From positions 181,001 to 245,000 of the forward strand of contig JAXRKP010000634.1 of assembly GCA_037039925.1 (NCBI GenBank): a stretch of 64,000 nt of DNA, read 5' to 3'. The notes under the pieces are model-generated. The model worked only from the letters and a program-made list of their open reading frames with translations. It made no database searches and had not been told where the DNA came from. This stretch comes from Doris montereyensis (Eukaryota; Mollusca; Gastropoda; Nudibranchia; Dorididae). Within the stretch, counting starts at the first letter, position 1. Each line of letters starts with the position of its first letter. The position numbers and the translations under genes were made by a program. Shown here one piece after another: positions 46,092 to 58,000 of this stretch.

Positions 46092-46399
46092 GAGTTAAGA
46101 ATAAAAATGGGTTTATGGATACGTTGGCAGAATGTGTTGAATCTCATAGGAAACTAATCTGCTGGAGACAATAGACACAGATATTATAAATTATGTATTT
46201 TCTCGTAAAAGTAATAGCCGCAGGGTTGGTCACCCGCTCCGTTTCTAGTGTCAACAAATATTACGCTAATTTTGCTTTAGTAATTATCTCCCTTGTTTCA
46301 GTGACTTCCTGTTACTCTCCTTTATAAAAAAAACCACCCGGCAGATTTCAAAGAAAATAATTTTATCGAAATTTGAGTTCAGGAAGATAAATTTAGTGG

Positions 46400-46561
46400 T
46401 TCTTGTGTTTAATCTCTTTTTCTCTTTCTCTCTCTGTTAATGTGTACAATTCTCTTTTTCTCAAAGCCTCTCTCTCTCCGCGTCTGTCTATCTTCGTCTC
46501 TGTCTTACTCCACAACAAAATCTCATCTCCTTGTCTCTGTCTGTCTGTCTGTCTGTCATTC

Positions 46562-46633
<72 letters not shown>

Positions 46634-46643
46634 CCACCCCACG

Positions 46644-46700
<57 letters not shown>

Positions 46701-46870
46701 CTCTCTCTCTCTCTCTCTCTTGTTGTCTTTCACTCACTCCTGTCTAGCTGCCTGCCTCACAGTGTCTACCTCTATGTTTCTCCGCCCCCCCCTCGCTCCT
46801 TCCCCCTCTGTCTGTCTGTCTGTCTCTCTCTATGTATCTGCCCTTCTCCCCCTCCTCCCTCCTCATCGTC
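46400..46870 (+). repeat. Pyrimidine-rich tract with (CT)n
   Basis: Interrupted (CT)n runs, the longest at 46567-46630 and 46650-46696, with (TCTG)n at 46535-46557 and 46810-46825. On the WDR31 strand it is a (GA)n tract starting about 320 bp upstream of the first ATG, so it could be promoter-proximal. Long SL- or ER-only open frames here are artefacts. Confidence 0.95.
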
Positions 46871-47059
46871 GGTTAATAACGATCACAGGGTTTTAAACCA
46901 GACCTACATGAGTTCCACAGACATGGAAGAACAAGTACAACATACACTAAGGATAGACATGGGCGAAGTCAGAACAATTCGAAAATTATTTATTTGTATC
47001 AATGGATCAAATTTTCTTCTCTCAATCGTATAGAAATTTAAAAAATTAGGAATAGACAA

Positions 47060-50000
47060 GTAGGTATGAAATTGTTTTATAGGTTGCAGGCTAGCATCAA
47101 TGAGTCGATTAGCTCGTGTTCAATAGACTGTAGGCTAGCATCAATGGGTAGACTAGTTCGTGTTTTGTAGATTGCAGGCTAGCATCAATAGGTCGATTAG
47201 CTCGTGTTCAATAGATCAATGGTCGGCTAGCATCAATGGGTAGATTAGCTAGTTCAATAGATTCAATAGACTCAAAAGCTAGCATCGATAGATAAACTAG
47301 TTTATGTTCAATAAACTGTAAGCTAGCATCAATGAATAGACTTGTTATCGTTCAAAAGACTGTAGGCTAGCATCAATGGGTAGACTAGTTCGTGTTCAAT
47401 AGACTGTAGGCTAGCATCAATGGGTAGACTCGTGTTCAATAGACTGTAGGCTAGTCAATGGGTTCAATAGACTAGTTCGTGTTCAAGGCTAGGCATCAAT
47501 GGGTAGACTAGGCTAGCATCAATGGGTAGACTAGTTCGTGTTCAATAGACTGTAGGCTAGCATCAATGGGTAGACTAGTTCGTGTTCAATAGACTGTAGG
47601 CTAGCATCAATGGGTAGACTGTTTGTGTTCAATAAACTGAACATCAATGGGTAGACTTTCGTGTTCAATAAACTGTAGGCTAGCATCAATGGGTAGACTA
47701 GTTCGTGTTCAATAGACTGTAGGCTAGCATCAATGGGTAGACTAGTTCGTGTTCAATAAACTGTAGGCTAGCATCAATGGGTAGACTAGTTCGTGTTCGA
47801 TAAACTGTAGGCTAGCATCAATGGATAGACTAGATCATGTTCAATAGACTGAAGGCTAGCATCAATTGATAGACTAGTTTGTGTCCAATAGACTGTAGGC
47901 TAGCAGCAATGGATAGACTAGATCATGTTCAATAGACTGAAGGCTAGCATCAATTGATAGACTAGTTCAATTGTGTTAGCAATAGACTAGATCATGTTCA
48001 AGTTAGCATCAATTGATATAGTTTGTGTTCAATAGATCATGTTCAAATAGACTGATCATGTTCAATAGCTAGCATCAATTGATAGACTAGTTTGTGTCCA
48101 ATAACTGAGACTGAGTTAGCATCAATGGATAGACTAGATCATGTTCAATAGACTGAAGGCTAGCATCAATTGATAGACTAGTTTGTGTCCAATATACTGA
48201 AAGTTAGCATCAATGGATAGACTAGATCATGTTCAATAGACTGAAGGCTAGCATCAATTGATAGACTAGTTCGTGTTCATTGTATTAGAATCAGTGGATA
48301 TACTAGTTCATGTTCAATATACTGAAGGCTAGAATCAGTGGATATACTAGTTCATGTTCAATATACTGAAAGGCTAGAATCAGTGGATATACTAGTACGT
48401 GTTCAATATACTGAAGGCTAGAATCAGTGGATATACTAGTACGTGTTCAATATACTGAAGTCTAGAATCAGTGGATATACTAGTTCATGTTCAATATACT
48501 GAAGGCTAGAATCAGTGGATATACTAGTACGTGTTCAATATACTGAAGGTTAGAATCAATGGGTAGACTAGTTCATGTTCAATAGACTGTAGACTAGACT
48601 CAGTCGATATGCTAGATCGTGTTCAATAGACTATAGGTTAGCATCAATGAATATACTGATTCGTGTTAAATATACTGAAGGCTAGCATGAATTGGTAGAC
48701 TAGTTCGTGTTCAATAGACTATAGGCTAGAATGCATGGATAGTCTAGTTCGTGTTCAATAGACTATAGGCTAGAATCCATGGATAGTCTAGTTCGTGTTC
48801 AATAGACTATAGGCTAGAATGCATGGATAGTCTAGTTCGTGTTCAATAGACTATAGGCTAGAATCAATGGATAGTCTAGTTCGTGTTCAATAGACTATAG
48901 GCTAGAATCAACGGATAGACTAGTTCGTGTTCAATAGACTATAGGCTAGAATCAATGGATAGTCTAGTTCGTGTTCAATAGACTATAGGCTAGAATCAAT
49001 GGATAGACTAGTTCGTGTTCATTAGATGGTAGGCTTAAATCAGTGGATAGACTAGATGGTGTTCAATAGACTATAGGATAGTATCAATGGGTAGACTAGT
49101 TCGTGTTCATTAGATTGTAGGCTAGAATCCATGGATAGTCTAATTCGTGTTCAATAACAGTAGGTTAGAATCATGGGATAGACTACTTTGTGTTCTATAG
49201 ACTGTATGTTAGAATCAATGGATAGACTAGTTGGCTTTCAGTAGACTGAAAGCTAGCATGAATGGATAGACTAGTTGGCTTTCAGTAGACTGAAAGCTAG
49301 CATGAATGGATAGACTAGTTTATGATGAATAGACTGTAGCCTAACATCAATGGATAGACTAGTTCATGTTCAATAGATTGTAGGCTAACACCAATTGATA
49401 GACTAGTTAGTGTTCAATATATTGTAGGCTATTATTAATGGCTAGACTGGTTTGTGTTCAATAGATTGTAAGCTAGCATTAATAGGTAGGCTAGCTCGTG
49501 TTCAAAAGACTGAAGGTTAGTAGTAATTGGTAAACTAGTTCGTGTTTAATATAGGCTAGAATCAGTGGATAGAATAGTTCGTGTTCAATAGACTGTAGAC
49601 TAGAATGAATGGATGGACTAGTTCGTGTTCAATAGACTGTAGGCTAGAATGAATGGATAGACTAGTTCGTGTTCAATAGACTGTAGGCTAGAATGAATGG
49701 ATAGACTAGTTCGTGTTCAATAGACTGTAGACTAGAATGAATGGATAGACTAGTTCGTGTTGAATAGACTGTAGGCTAGAATGAATGGATAGACTAGTTC
49801 GTGTTCAATAGACTGACGGGTATCATCAATGGATAGACTAGTTCGTGTTCAATAGACTGTAGGCTAGAATGAATGGATAGACTAGTTCGTGTTCAATAGA
49901 CTGTGGGCTAGAATGAATAGGTAGACTAGTTCGTATTGAATAGACTGTAGGCTAGAATGAATGGATGGACTAGTTCGTGTTCAATAGACTGTAGGCTAGA

Positions 50001-50448
50001 ATGAATGGATGGACTAGTTCGTGTTCAATAGACTGTAGGCTAGAATCAGTTGATAGACTAGTTAGCATCCAATAGACTGTAGGCTAGAATCAGTTGATAG
50101 ACTAGTTAGCATCAAATAGACTGTAGGCTAGAATCAGTTGATAGACTAAATGGTGTTCAATAGACTGTAGGCTAGAATCAGTTGATAGACTAGTTAGCAT
50201 CCAATAGACTGTAGGCTAGAATCAGTTGATAGACTAAATGGTGTTCAATAGACTGTAGGCTAGCATCACTGGGTAGACTAGTTCGTATTCAATAGATTGA
50301 AGGCTAGTATCAATGGATAGACTGGCTTGTGTTCAATACATTGTAAACTAGCATCAATGGGTAGGCTAGCTAGTGTTTAATAGACTATAGGCAGAATCAG
50401 TGGATAGACTAGTTCGTGTTCAATAGATTGTAGGTTAAACTCAGTGGA
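47060..50448 (+). repeat. 44-bp satellite, left block
   Basis: Unit: TAGACTAGTTCGTGTTCAAT, AGACTGTAGGCTAGCATCAA, TGGG. About 75 diverged copies. Subtypes by region: ATCATGTTC alternating with TTTGTGTCC near 47820-48270; AGAATCAGTGGATATACTAG at 48290-48540; AGAATCAATGGATAGTC at 48720-48980; AGAATGAATGGATAG at 49590-50040. Broken units cluster at 47440-47510 and 47960-48070. Confidence 0.97.
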
Positions 50449-50669
50449 TGTAATGGAATAAGTCCTACAACAATACTTGTGGAGTTGTGTGTTTTCGTAC
50501 TGCTGAGACTACCACGTTCTCCCTTTACTGTCGGGTTGTCGGGGAGTTGAATAAAGTAAACGTGCCTGTAAAGACGTGTTTCCAGTGTCTTATTACGGTG
50601 TCGCCCTTTGTGTATATTTCCTAAGTGTCTGGACTTTTGTGTTTACACGTACAACCCACGCATATGACA
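50449..50669 (+). repeat. 5' LTR of a Ty3/Gypsy element
   Basis: Starts TGTAATGG and ends ATATGACA (TG...CA). Includes GAATAAAG as a polyadenylation signal. 221 bp; by eye about 14 substitutions and two small indels separate it from the 3' LTR. Preceded by GTGGA, the likely target duplication. Confidence 0.93.
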
Positions 50670-50759
50670 TAGTGGCAGCGTGAGAATGTTTATTTCTGAT
50701 TTTGTCCACAATTTAAGAAAAATGACTTTTAAACCACCCTCTGAATTCACACATTCGAT

Positions 50760-51480
50760 AAGCCCCATTTTTGGCCTGAGTGGCGTCAGCGCTTCCCCTA
50801 AGGTATCGGTCCGCCTCAAAACTTGAGGGGCAGGAAGGCCGGGTACAAGTTGACAGCTTGATTGATGTGATGGGAGTGGAGGCAGAGCAAATCCTTGCTA
50901 CCTTCTCACTCACACAACAGGAAGAAACGACTTTGACCTAATCCTGGACAGGTTTACAACGCATTTCTCTTCTCAGCAGAATGTGATACACGGGAGAGCC
51001 GTCTTTTATCAAAGGTCTCAACTGGAAAATGAATCCATTGAACAGTATGTAAGGGCATTGCATGAATTAGCAAGATATGCGGATTTTCCAGACAAAAAAT
51101 GACGCGATTAGAGATCGGCTTGTACTAGAGTGCAGAGACAAAGAACTTTCACTGAAGCTACAGTTAAGCTCAGATTTGAAGCTTAGTGATGCAGTCATAA
51201 TAGCGAGACAACAAGAGTTAGTAAAGGCGCAACTGCAAGTTCAAGAAAAATCAAGAACAAGTGATACTCTAGATGTAGACGCAACTTCAAGACACGTGAG
51301 AACAAAAGGGTGTCACTAAAGGAATAATAGAATACCTAATCAGACACAAAAGATAGATGTTAAGTGTGGAAAATGTGACAGTTACCACGAAAGAGGAAAA
51401 TGTCCTGCTTACGGGAAGAAGTGCCACAACTAACTGCCAGGAAATGAATCACTTTAGTCAGGTATGCCGCGCAAAACATA
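50760..51480 (+). pseudogene. Gypsy gag remnant with zinc knuckle
   Basis: Frames shift several times. Recognisable words are FDLILDRFTTHF, HGRAVFYQRSQ and EQYVRALHELARYADF (capsid), followed by CGKCDSYHERGKCPAYGKKC and CQEMNHF--VC, two CCHC-like knuckles at about 51367-51470. An early stop interrupts the N-terminal part. Confidence 0.8.
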
Positions 51481-51559
51481 CAAACGTAAACAGTCTAAGA
51501 CAGGGCAGTGACAACAATGATCAAAAGAAACAATGCTTCGTTGGGGCTATAAACAATAA

Positions 51560-51705
51560 AGTTGTTTCGCACAATGGTGTCCTTCAAGATAGACACTGGA
51601 GCCGATGTCAATATCAATACCAGCAAAATGTGGAAAACTATTGGCCAACCCAAGTTACAAGAAAAACCACGGAGTTACGCTTATGAGTCCTGGCGGTCCT
51701 CTAGT
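51560..51705 (+). pseudogene. Gypsy aspartic protease remnant
   Basis: In one frame FKIDTGADVNI is followed by a conserved-looking stretch; the DTGA active-site triad is intact, but the frame changes on either side. Confidence 0.7.
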
Positions 51706-52019
51706 TGTTAATGGGGCTTTTCACGACGAAGATTAAAGATGATTTAAATGCTACTTTTTATGTAGTGAAAAAAGACAGAGAATGTCTTCTCAGCGGAGCA
51801 ACATCAAAAGCTTTAGGGTTAGTTGTTGTAAGAGGCAATTTAAATGAAGTAGGGCTGAAAACTTTTGGAGATGTCAAATGTGAGCCAGTGAAGATACAGC
51901 TTCGAGACGATGCCACACCGTACTCAGTTCTCTGTGGCCAGACGAAGACCTCTTCCATTGATGAAACAAGTCGAGGCCGAGTTGAAGAGAATAAAGGAAG
52001 GAATGCCATTCAAGAAATT

Positions 52020-52700
52020 GAGGAGCCAACTGATTGGCTGGCACCAATTGTACCAGTGTTAAAAACCAAATGGTAACGTAAGAATCTGTGTAGATCTCAA
52101 GAAATTGAACAAGGCTGTAAAACGTGAACGTTTTATTCTGCCAACTCTTGACGATATTATCCACGAGCTCAAGGATTCAACAATCTTTTCTAAGCTTGAC
52201 GCAGCCAGTAGATTTTGGCAAATCCGCTTGATCCAAAATCAGTGAAATACACAGCGTTCATCACACCGTTTGGCAGATACTATTTTACACATCTTCCATT
52301 TGGAATAACATCAGCGCCAGAAATATTTCAACGTATTATGACGAAATTACTGCAAGGAGTAAAAGGCGTTATCTGTTACATGGACAATATAGTATGTCAT
52401 TCTTCCTCTAAAGAAGAGCACACTCAGCTATTAAAGACAGTGGAAACGAAATTCAAAGAAGCTGGTCTGAAATTAAATGCAGACGAGTGTGTATACTACA
52501 AAGAGGAATTGAAAATTTTGGGACACGCCATAAGCAAGAATGGAATTAGAGCCAACGATTCCAAGGTAGAAGCAATGGTAGGAATGAAAGCACCCACTAA
52601 CGTGAGTGAACTCATACGTTTCCTGTGAATGGTCAATTACTTAGGACGTTTTCTTCCTAACCTATCAACAGAGTTGAGTCTAATCAATAGATTGCTGAAA
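52020..52700 (+). pseudogene. Gypsy reverse transcriptase remnant
   Basis: Motifs in order: VRICVDLKKLNKAVKRE, FSKLDAASRFWQI, FITPFGRYYFTHLPFGITSA, EIFQRIM, then CYMDNIVCHSS and LKILGHAISKNGI. The catalytic box reads YMDN where YxDD is expected, so the second aspartate is lost. Frameshifts occur near 52070 and 52225. Confidence 0.9.
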
Positions 52701-52739
52701 AAAAATTCGCATTGGTCCTGGGGATCACTACAATAAATA

Positions 52740-53180
52740 GCATTTGAGAGAGTTAAAGATTTACTCACCTCAGCATCTGTACTTGCCTACTTCGATGTTG
52801 CAGAGCTTACCATAGTTTAAACTGACAGCAGTTCATACGGACTAGGGGCAGTGTTATTACAAGAACACCCAAGTGACCCCCGGCCAGTTGTTTTTGTATC
52901 GCGTTCCTTCACCAAAGCAGAACAACGGTACGCACAGATTGAACAAGAATGTCTTGCTGTGACATGGGCTTGTGAAACATTTGATTGCTATTTAATTGGA
53001 TTGAAAGATTTTTACTCTACTGACAGATCACAAACCTCTTGTTCCTTTAATCAATCAATTCCAAGGATTTGATCGACACTCCAATTCGATGTCAGCGACT
53101 GTTAATGAGAATGATGAGATTTCAACTTCGAGCAGTCTACACTCCGGACAAAGAAATATTTATTTCGGACACTCTTTTAA
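52740..53180 (+). pseudogene. Gypsy RNase H remnant
   Basis: TDSSSYGLGAVLLQEHP, FVSRSFTKAEQRYAQIEQEC and AVTWACETFDCYL are the standard RNase H blocks. A stop lies just before TDSS, and the frame breaks near 53020. Confidence 0.88.
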
Positions 53181-53369
53181 TGAGTCCCGTCAACGCTACA
53201 TCCGAAAAAGAAAGATCGTTACGAGACGATGTGGCCGCGTATGTCAGCGAAGTAGTAAATTCATGGCCAGTGACAGACAGAAAACTACAAATCAAATTCG
53301 CGATCAGTCACAACAGGACGTATGCATCAAAACAACAATGGAATATGTTGTAAATGGATGGCCATAATA

Positions 53370-54410
53370 CAGACAAGATGTTCAATTGGCATCAAGCAAT
53401 TCCTACATGTTGAAAGAAGAACTAAGTGTATGTGAAGGTCTGCTATTAAGAGGACAGAGAATCGTGATACCATACATTTTATGAAAGGAAATTATCGACA
53501 ACATCCATAGTGGTCACCAATGAATCACAAAATGTGTCGCGAAAGAGCCAACCAATATGTTTGGTGGCCAGAAAAAACATGGATATAGAAGAAAAAGTAT
53601 CCAAATGTAGGTACTGCATTGAGAAGGGGCAAACACAGAGACGAGAACCTCTGATTTCTACGTCACTTCCAGAAACGACCATTTCAAAAGGTGGTAACCG
53701 ATTTGTGCGAAAAAAAATCAAATGTACCTAATAACCATCGATTATTACTCTAGATACATTGATATTGCACACCTTACAAACGTGACTTCAACAGGCATCA
53801 TTTGCAAGCTGAAGAACGTATTTGCCGCATTTGGGATTCCAGAAATAGTTGTATCAGACAATGGTCCACAATTCGCTTCAACTGAGTTTAAAGCTTTCTC
53901 CAGAACCTGGAATGTCCATCGTATCACCTGTAGTCCACAGTCAAATGGTGAAGTAGAGAGAGCTGTGCGAACAGCTGAAGACATTCTTAAACAAGAAGAT
54001 GTCCACCTTGCGCTCTTAGCATACAGAGCAACGCCCATCCCGAGTCTTGGCAGGAGTCCAGCAGAAATGGCTATGGGTAGAAGGATACACACAACCGTTC
54101 CTACTTTGCCAAACAATCTGCAAGCAAGGAAACCCCACAACATAGGGAACCGGGATCAGCGAGCTAAAGAGCGTCAGAAATACTACTACGATCGACGTCA
54201 TAGTTCACAAGATCTTCCAGATCTTCATCCAGGTGATCATGTGTGAGTCAAAACCGACGGAGATAAAATGTGGAATCTCCAAGCTAAAGTCGTTGGCAAA
54301 TGCGCTCCAATGTCATATATTGTCAGCACCAAAATAGGAGAATTACGAAGAAATCGTCACCATTTGCTACTGGATACGACTCGCCCACCACAGGATAATT
54401 CATGACAAGA
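53370..54410 (+). pseudogene. Gypsy integrase remnant
   Basis: An HHCC-type start (NHKMCRERANQYVWW, KCRYC) is followed by the catalytic core in a 174-codon open frame: TIDYYSRYIDI, VVSDNGPQFASTEF and SNGEVERAVRTAED carry the D, D and E. The C-terminal region after 54246 is interrupted by a TGA. No chromodomain recognised. Confidence 0.9.
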
Positions 54411-54849
54411 GAGAACAGCATCGACCAGCGATGAAGACAACAATGTCTCAGATGAATCTTCGAAAGTATTTAAAGGAAGTCCACCGTCTTCAGTTACCAG
54501 ATCTGAAGCTCGTGCTCACATACGTAGTGGTCGAGCCATCATTAAACCAGCACGATTCCGTGATGGTTGATTTCTCGTTGAGTTTTATCGTGTTAAATTA
54601 ATATGTGAAATTCACTTGGATTAGCAGCAGTAATCAAATGTGATCAGTTAAGAAAACAACTGTATCGTGTTTCAAGTATTTGGGATAGCAGCAGCACTCG
54701 CAACAGCATTCGCAAGTATATTCATCTTACGTGTGTCAAGATACTTTTGAAAATGAACAGTCCAATTAGGAAGACAACACAACTTGACATTCTAATTTGT
54801 TTTGAAATTTTTAAATAAAGGGTCAGTTACTAGAAGTAAAAGGGGGAGA

Positions 54850-55077
54850 TGTAATGGAATGAGTCCTACAACAATAGCTGTAGTGTTGTGTGTTTTCGTA
54901 CTGCTGAGACTGTACCACGCTCTACCTTTACTGTCGAGTTGTCGGGGAGTTGAATAAAGTACACGTGCCTGTACTGTAATGACGTGTTTCCAGTCTCTTA
55001 TTACGGTGTCGCCCTTTGTGTATATTTCCTAAGTGTCTGGACTATTGTGTTTACATGTACAACCCACGCATATGACA
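54850..55077 (+). repeat. 3' LTR of the Ty3/Gypsy element
   Basis: Starts TGTAATGGAATGAGTCC and ends CGCATATGACA. 228 bp. Preceded by the purine tract, followed by GTCGA and then the 44-bp array in the same phase it would have had without the insertion. Confidence 0.93.
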
Positions 55078-58000
55078 GTCGATAGACTAGTTCGTGTTCA
55101 ATATACTGACGGCTAGCATCAATTGGTAGACTAGTTCGTGTTCAATATACTGACGGCTAGCATCAGTGGGTAGACTAGTTCGTGTTCAATATACTGACGG
55201 CTAGCATCAATGGGTAGACTAGTTCGTGTTCAATGTAGGCTGGAATCCGTGGACAGACTAGTTCGTGTTCAATGTAGGCTGGAATCCGTGGACAGACTAG
55301 TTCATGTTCAATAGATCGTAGGCTAGCATCAATGGGTAGACTAGTTCATGTTCAATAGACTGTAGGCTAGAATCAATGGATAGACTAGTTGGTGTGCAAT
55401 AGACTGATGGCTAAAATGAATCTATAGACTAGTTCGTGTTCAATAGACTGACGGGTATCATCAATGGGTAGACTAGTTCGTGTTCAATAGACTGACGGGT
55501 ATCATCAATGGGTAGACTAGTTCGTGTTCAATAGACTGACGGGTATCATCAATGGGTAGACTAGTTCGTGTTCAATAGACTGTAGGCTAGTATCAATGGG
55601 GAGACTAGTTCGTGTTCAATAGACTGTAGGCTAGCATCAATGGGTAGACTAGTTCGTGTTCAATAGACTATAGGCTAGCATCAATGGGTAGACTAGTTCG
55701 TGTTCAATAGACTATAGGCTAGCATCAATGAGTAGACTAGTTCGTGTTCAATAGACTATAGGCTAGCATCAATGAGTAGACTAGTTCGTGTTCAATAGAC
55801 TGTACTGTAGGCTAGCATCAATTGGTAGACTAGTTCGTGTGCAATAGACTGTAGGCTAGCATCAATGGATAGATTAGTGGGCGTTCAATAGACTGATGGC
55901 TAGAATCAATGTATAGACTAGTTCGTGTGCAATAGACTGATGGCTAGAATCAATTGATAGATTAGTTCGTGTTCAATAGACTGATGGCTAGAATCAGTGG
56001 ATAGACTAGTTAGCGTTCAATACACTGTAGCCTAGACAGGTTCATGTTCAATAGACTGTAGGCTAGAATCAATGGATAGACTAGTTGGCGTTCAATAGAT
56101 TGAAGGCTAGCATGAATGGATAGACTCGTTGGTGGTCAATAGACTGGAGGCTAGCATGAATGGATAGACTAATTCATGTTCAATAGACTGTAGCCTAGTA
56201 TCAATTGGTAGACTAGTTCGTGTTCAATACATTGTAAGCTAGCATCAATGGGTAGATTAGATCGTGTTCAATACATTGTAAGCTAGCATCAATGGGTAGG
56301 CTAGATCGTGTTCAATACATTGTCAGCTAGCATCAATGGGTAGGCTAGATCGTGTTCAATACATTGTCAGCTAGCATCGATGGGTAGACTAGATCGTGTT
56401 CAATAGACTGTAGCCTTTTTCAATGGGTAGATTAGATTGTGTTCAATAGATTGAAGGCTAGCATCAATGGGTAGATTAGATCGTGTTCAATACATTGTAA
56501 GCTAGCATCAATGGGTAGGCTAGATCGTGTTCAATACATTGTCAGCTAGCATCAATGGGTAGGCTAGATCGTGTTCAATACATTGTCAGCTAGCATCAAT
56601 GGGTAGGCTAGATCGTGTTCAATACATTGTCAGCTAGCATCGATGGGTAGACTAGACCGTGTTCAATAGACTGTAGCCTAGCAACAATGGGTAGATTAGA
56701 TCGTGTTCAATAGATTGAAGGCTAGCATCAATGGGTAGATTAGATCGTATTCAATAGATTGTAGGCTAGTATCAATGGGTAGACTAGATCGTGTTCAATA
56801 GATCGAAGGCTAGTATCAATGAGTAGACTAGATCGTGTTCAATAGATCGAAGGCTAGTATCAATGGGTAGACTAGTTCGTCTTCAATAGACTTTAGGCAA
56901 GAATCAACGGATAGACTAGTTAACGTTTAATAGACTGTAGGATGGAACCCTTGGACAGACTAGTTCATGTTTAATGTAGGTTGGAACCCGTGGACAGACT
57001 AGTTCGTGTTTAATGTAGGCTGGAACCCGTGAACAGACTAGTTCGTGTTCAATAGACTGTAGGCTAGCATCAATGGGTAGACTAGTTCGTGTTCAATAGA
57101 CTGTAAGCTAGCATCAATGACTAGACTAGTTCGTGTTCAATAGATTGTAGGCTAGCATCAATGGGTAGACTAGTTCGTGTTCAATAGACTATAGGCTAGC
57201 ATCAATGGGTAGACTAGTTCGTGTTCAATAGACTGTAGGCTAGCATCAATGAGTAGACTAGTTCGTGTTCAATAGACTGTAGGCTAGCATCAATGGGTAG
57301 ACTAGTTCGTGTTCAATAGACTGTAAGCTAGCATCAATGGATAGACTAGTTCGTGTTCAATAGACTATAGGCTAGCATCAATGAGTAGACTAGTTCGTGT
57401 TCAATAGACTATAGGCTAGCATCAATGGATAGACTTGTTCGTGTTCAATAGACTGTAGGCTAGCATCAATGAGTAGACTAGTTCGTGTTCAATAGACTGT
57501 AGACTAGCATCAATGGGTAGACTAGTTCGTGTTCAATAGACTGTAGGTTAGCATCAATGAGTAGACTAGTTCGTGTTCAATAGACTGTAGGCTAGCATCA
57601 ATGGGTAGACTAGTTCGTGTTCAATAGACTGTAGGCTAGCATCAATGGATAGACTAGTTCGTGTTCAATAGACTGTAGGCTCGCATCAATGGATAGACTA
57701 GTTCGTGTTCAATAGACTGATGGCTAGAATCAATGTATAGACTAGTTTCGTGTTCAATAGACTGATGGCTAGAATCAATGGGTAGACTAGTTCGTGTTAT
57801 ATAGACTGAGGCTAGAATCAATGGATAGACTAGTTCGTAGTTCAATAGACACTAACATCAAGACAGACTAGTTCATGTTCAATAGACTGTAGGCTAGAAT
57901 CAATGGATAGACTAGTTGGTGTTCAATAGATTGAAGGCTAGCAAGAATGGATAGACTAGTTTGGTGTCCAATAGACTGTAGGCTAGCATCAATGGGTAGA

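Larger units (their letters stand above)
50449..55077 (+). mobile_element. Degenerate Ty3/Gypsy LTR retrotransposon inside the 44-bp array
   Basis: LTR - gag - pol - LTR, 4.6 kb. After the LTR, AGTGGCAGCG resembles a tRNA-Leu primer-binding site. Pieces of gag, zinc knuckle, protease (DTGAD), reverse transcriptase, RNase H and integrase follow in Gypsy order, split by frameshifts and stops. A purine tract AAAAGGGGGAGA precedes the 3' LTR. Flanks GTGGA and GTCGA look like a 5-bp target duplication with one mismatch. No env-like frame was seen. The copy is dead as read. Confidence 0.93.

Noticed and set aside
46393..47033. Ser/Leu-rich and Arg/Glu-rich frames of 114-197 codons
   Set aside because: Produced by the (CT)n/(GA)n tract.
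50713..50913. Minus-strand 66-codon frame
   Set aside because: Shadow of the Gypsy gag region on the opposite strand.
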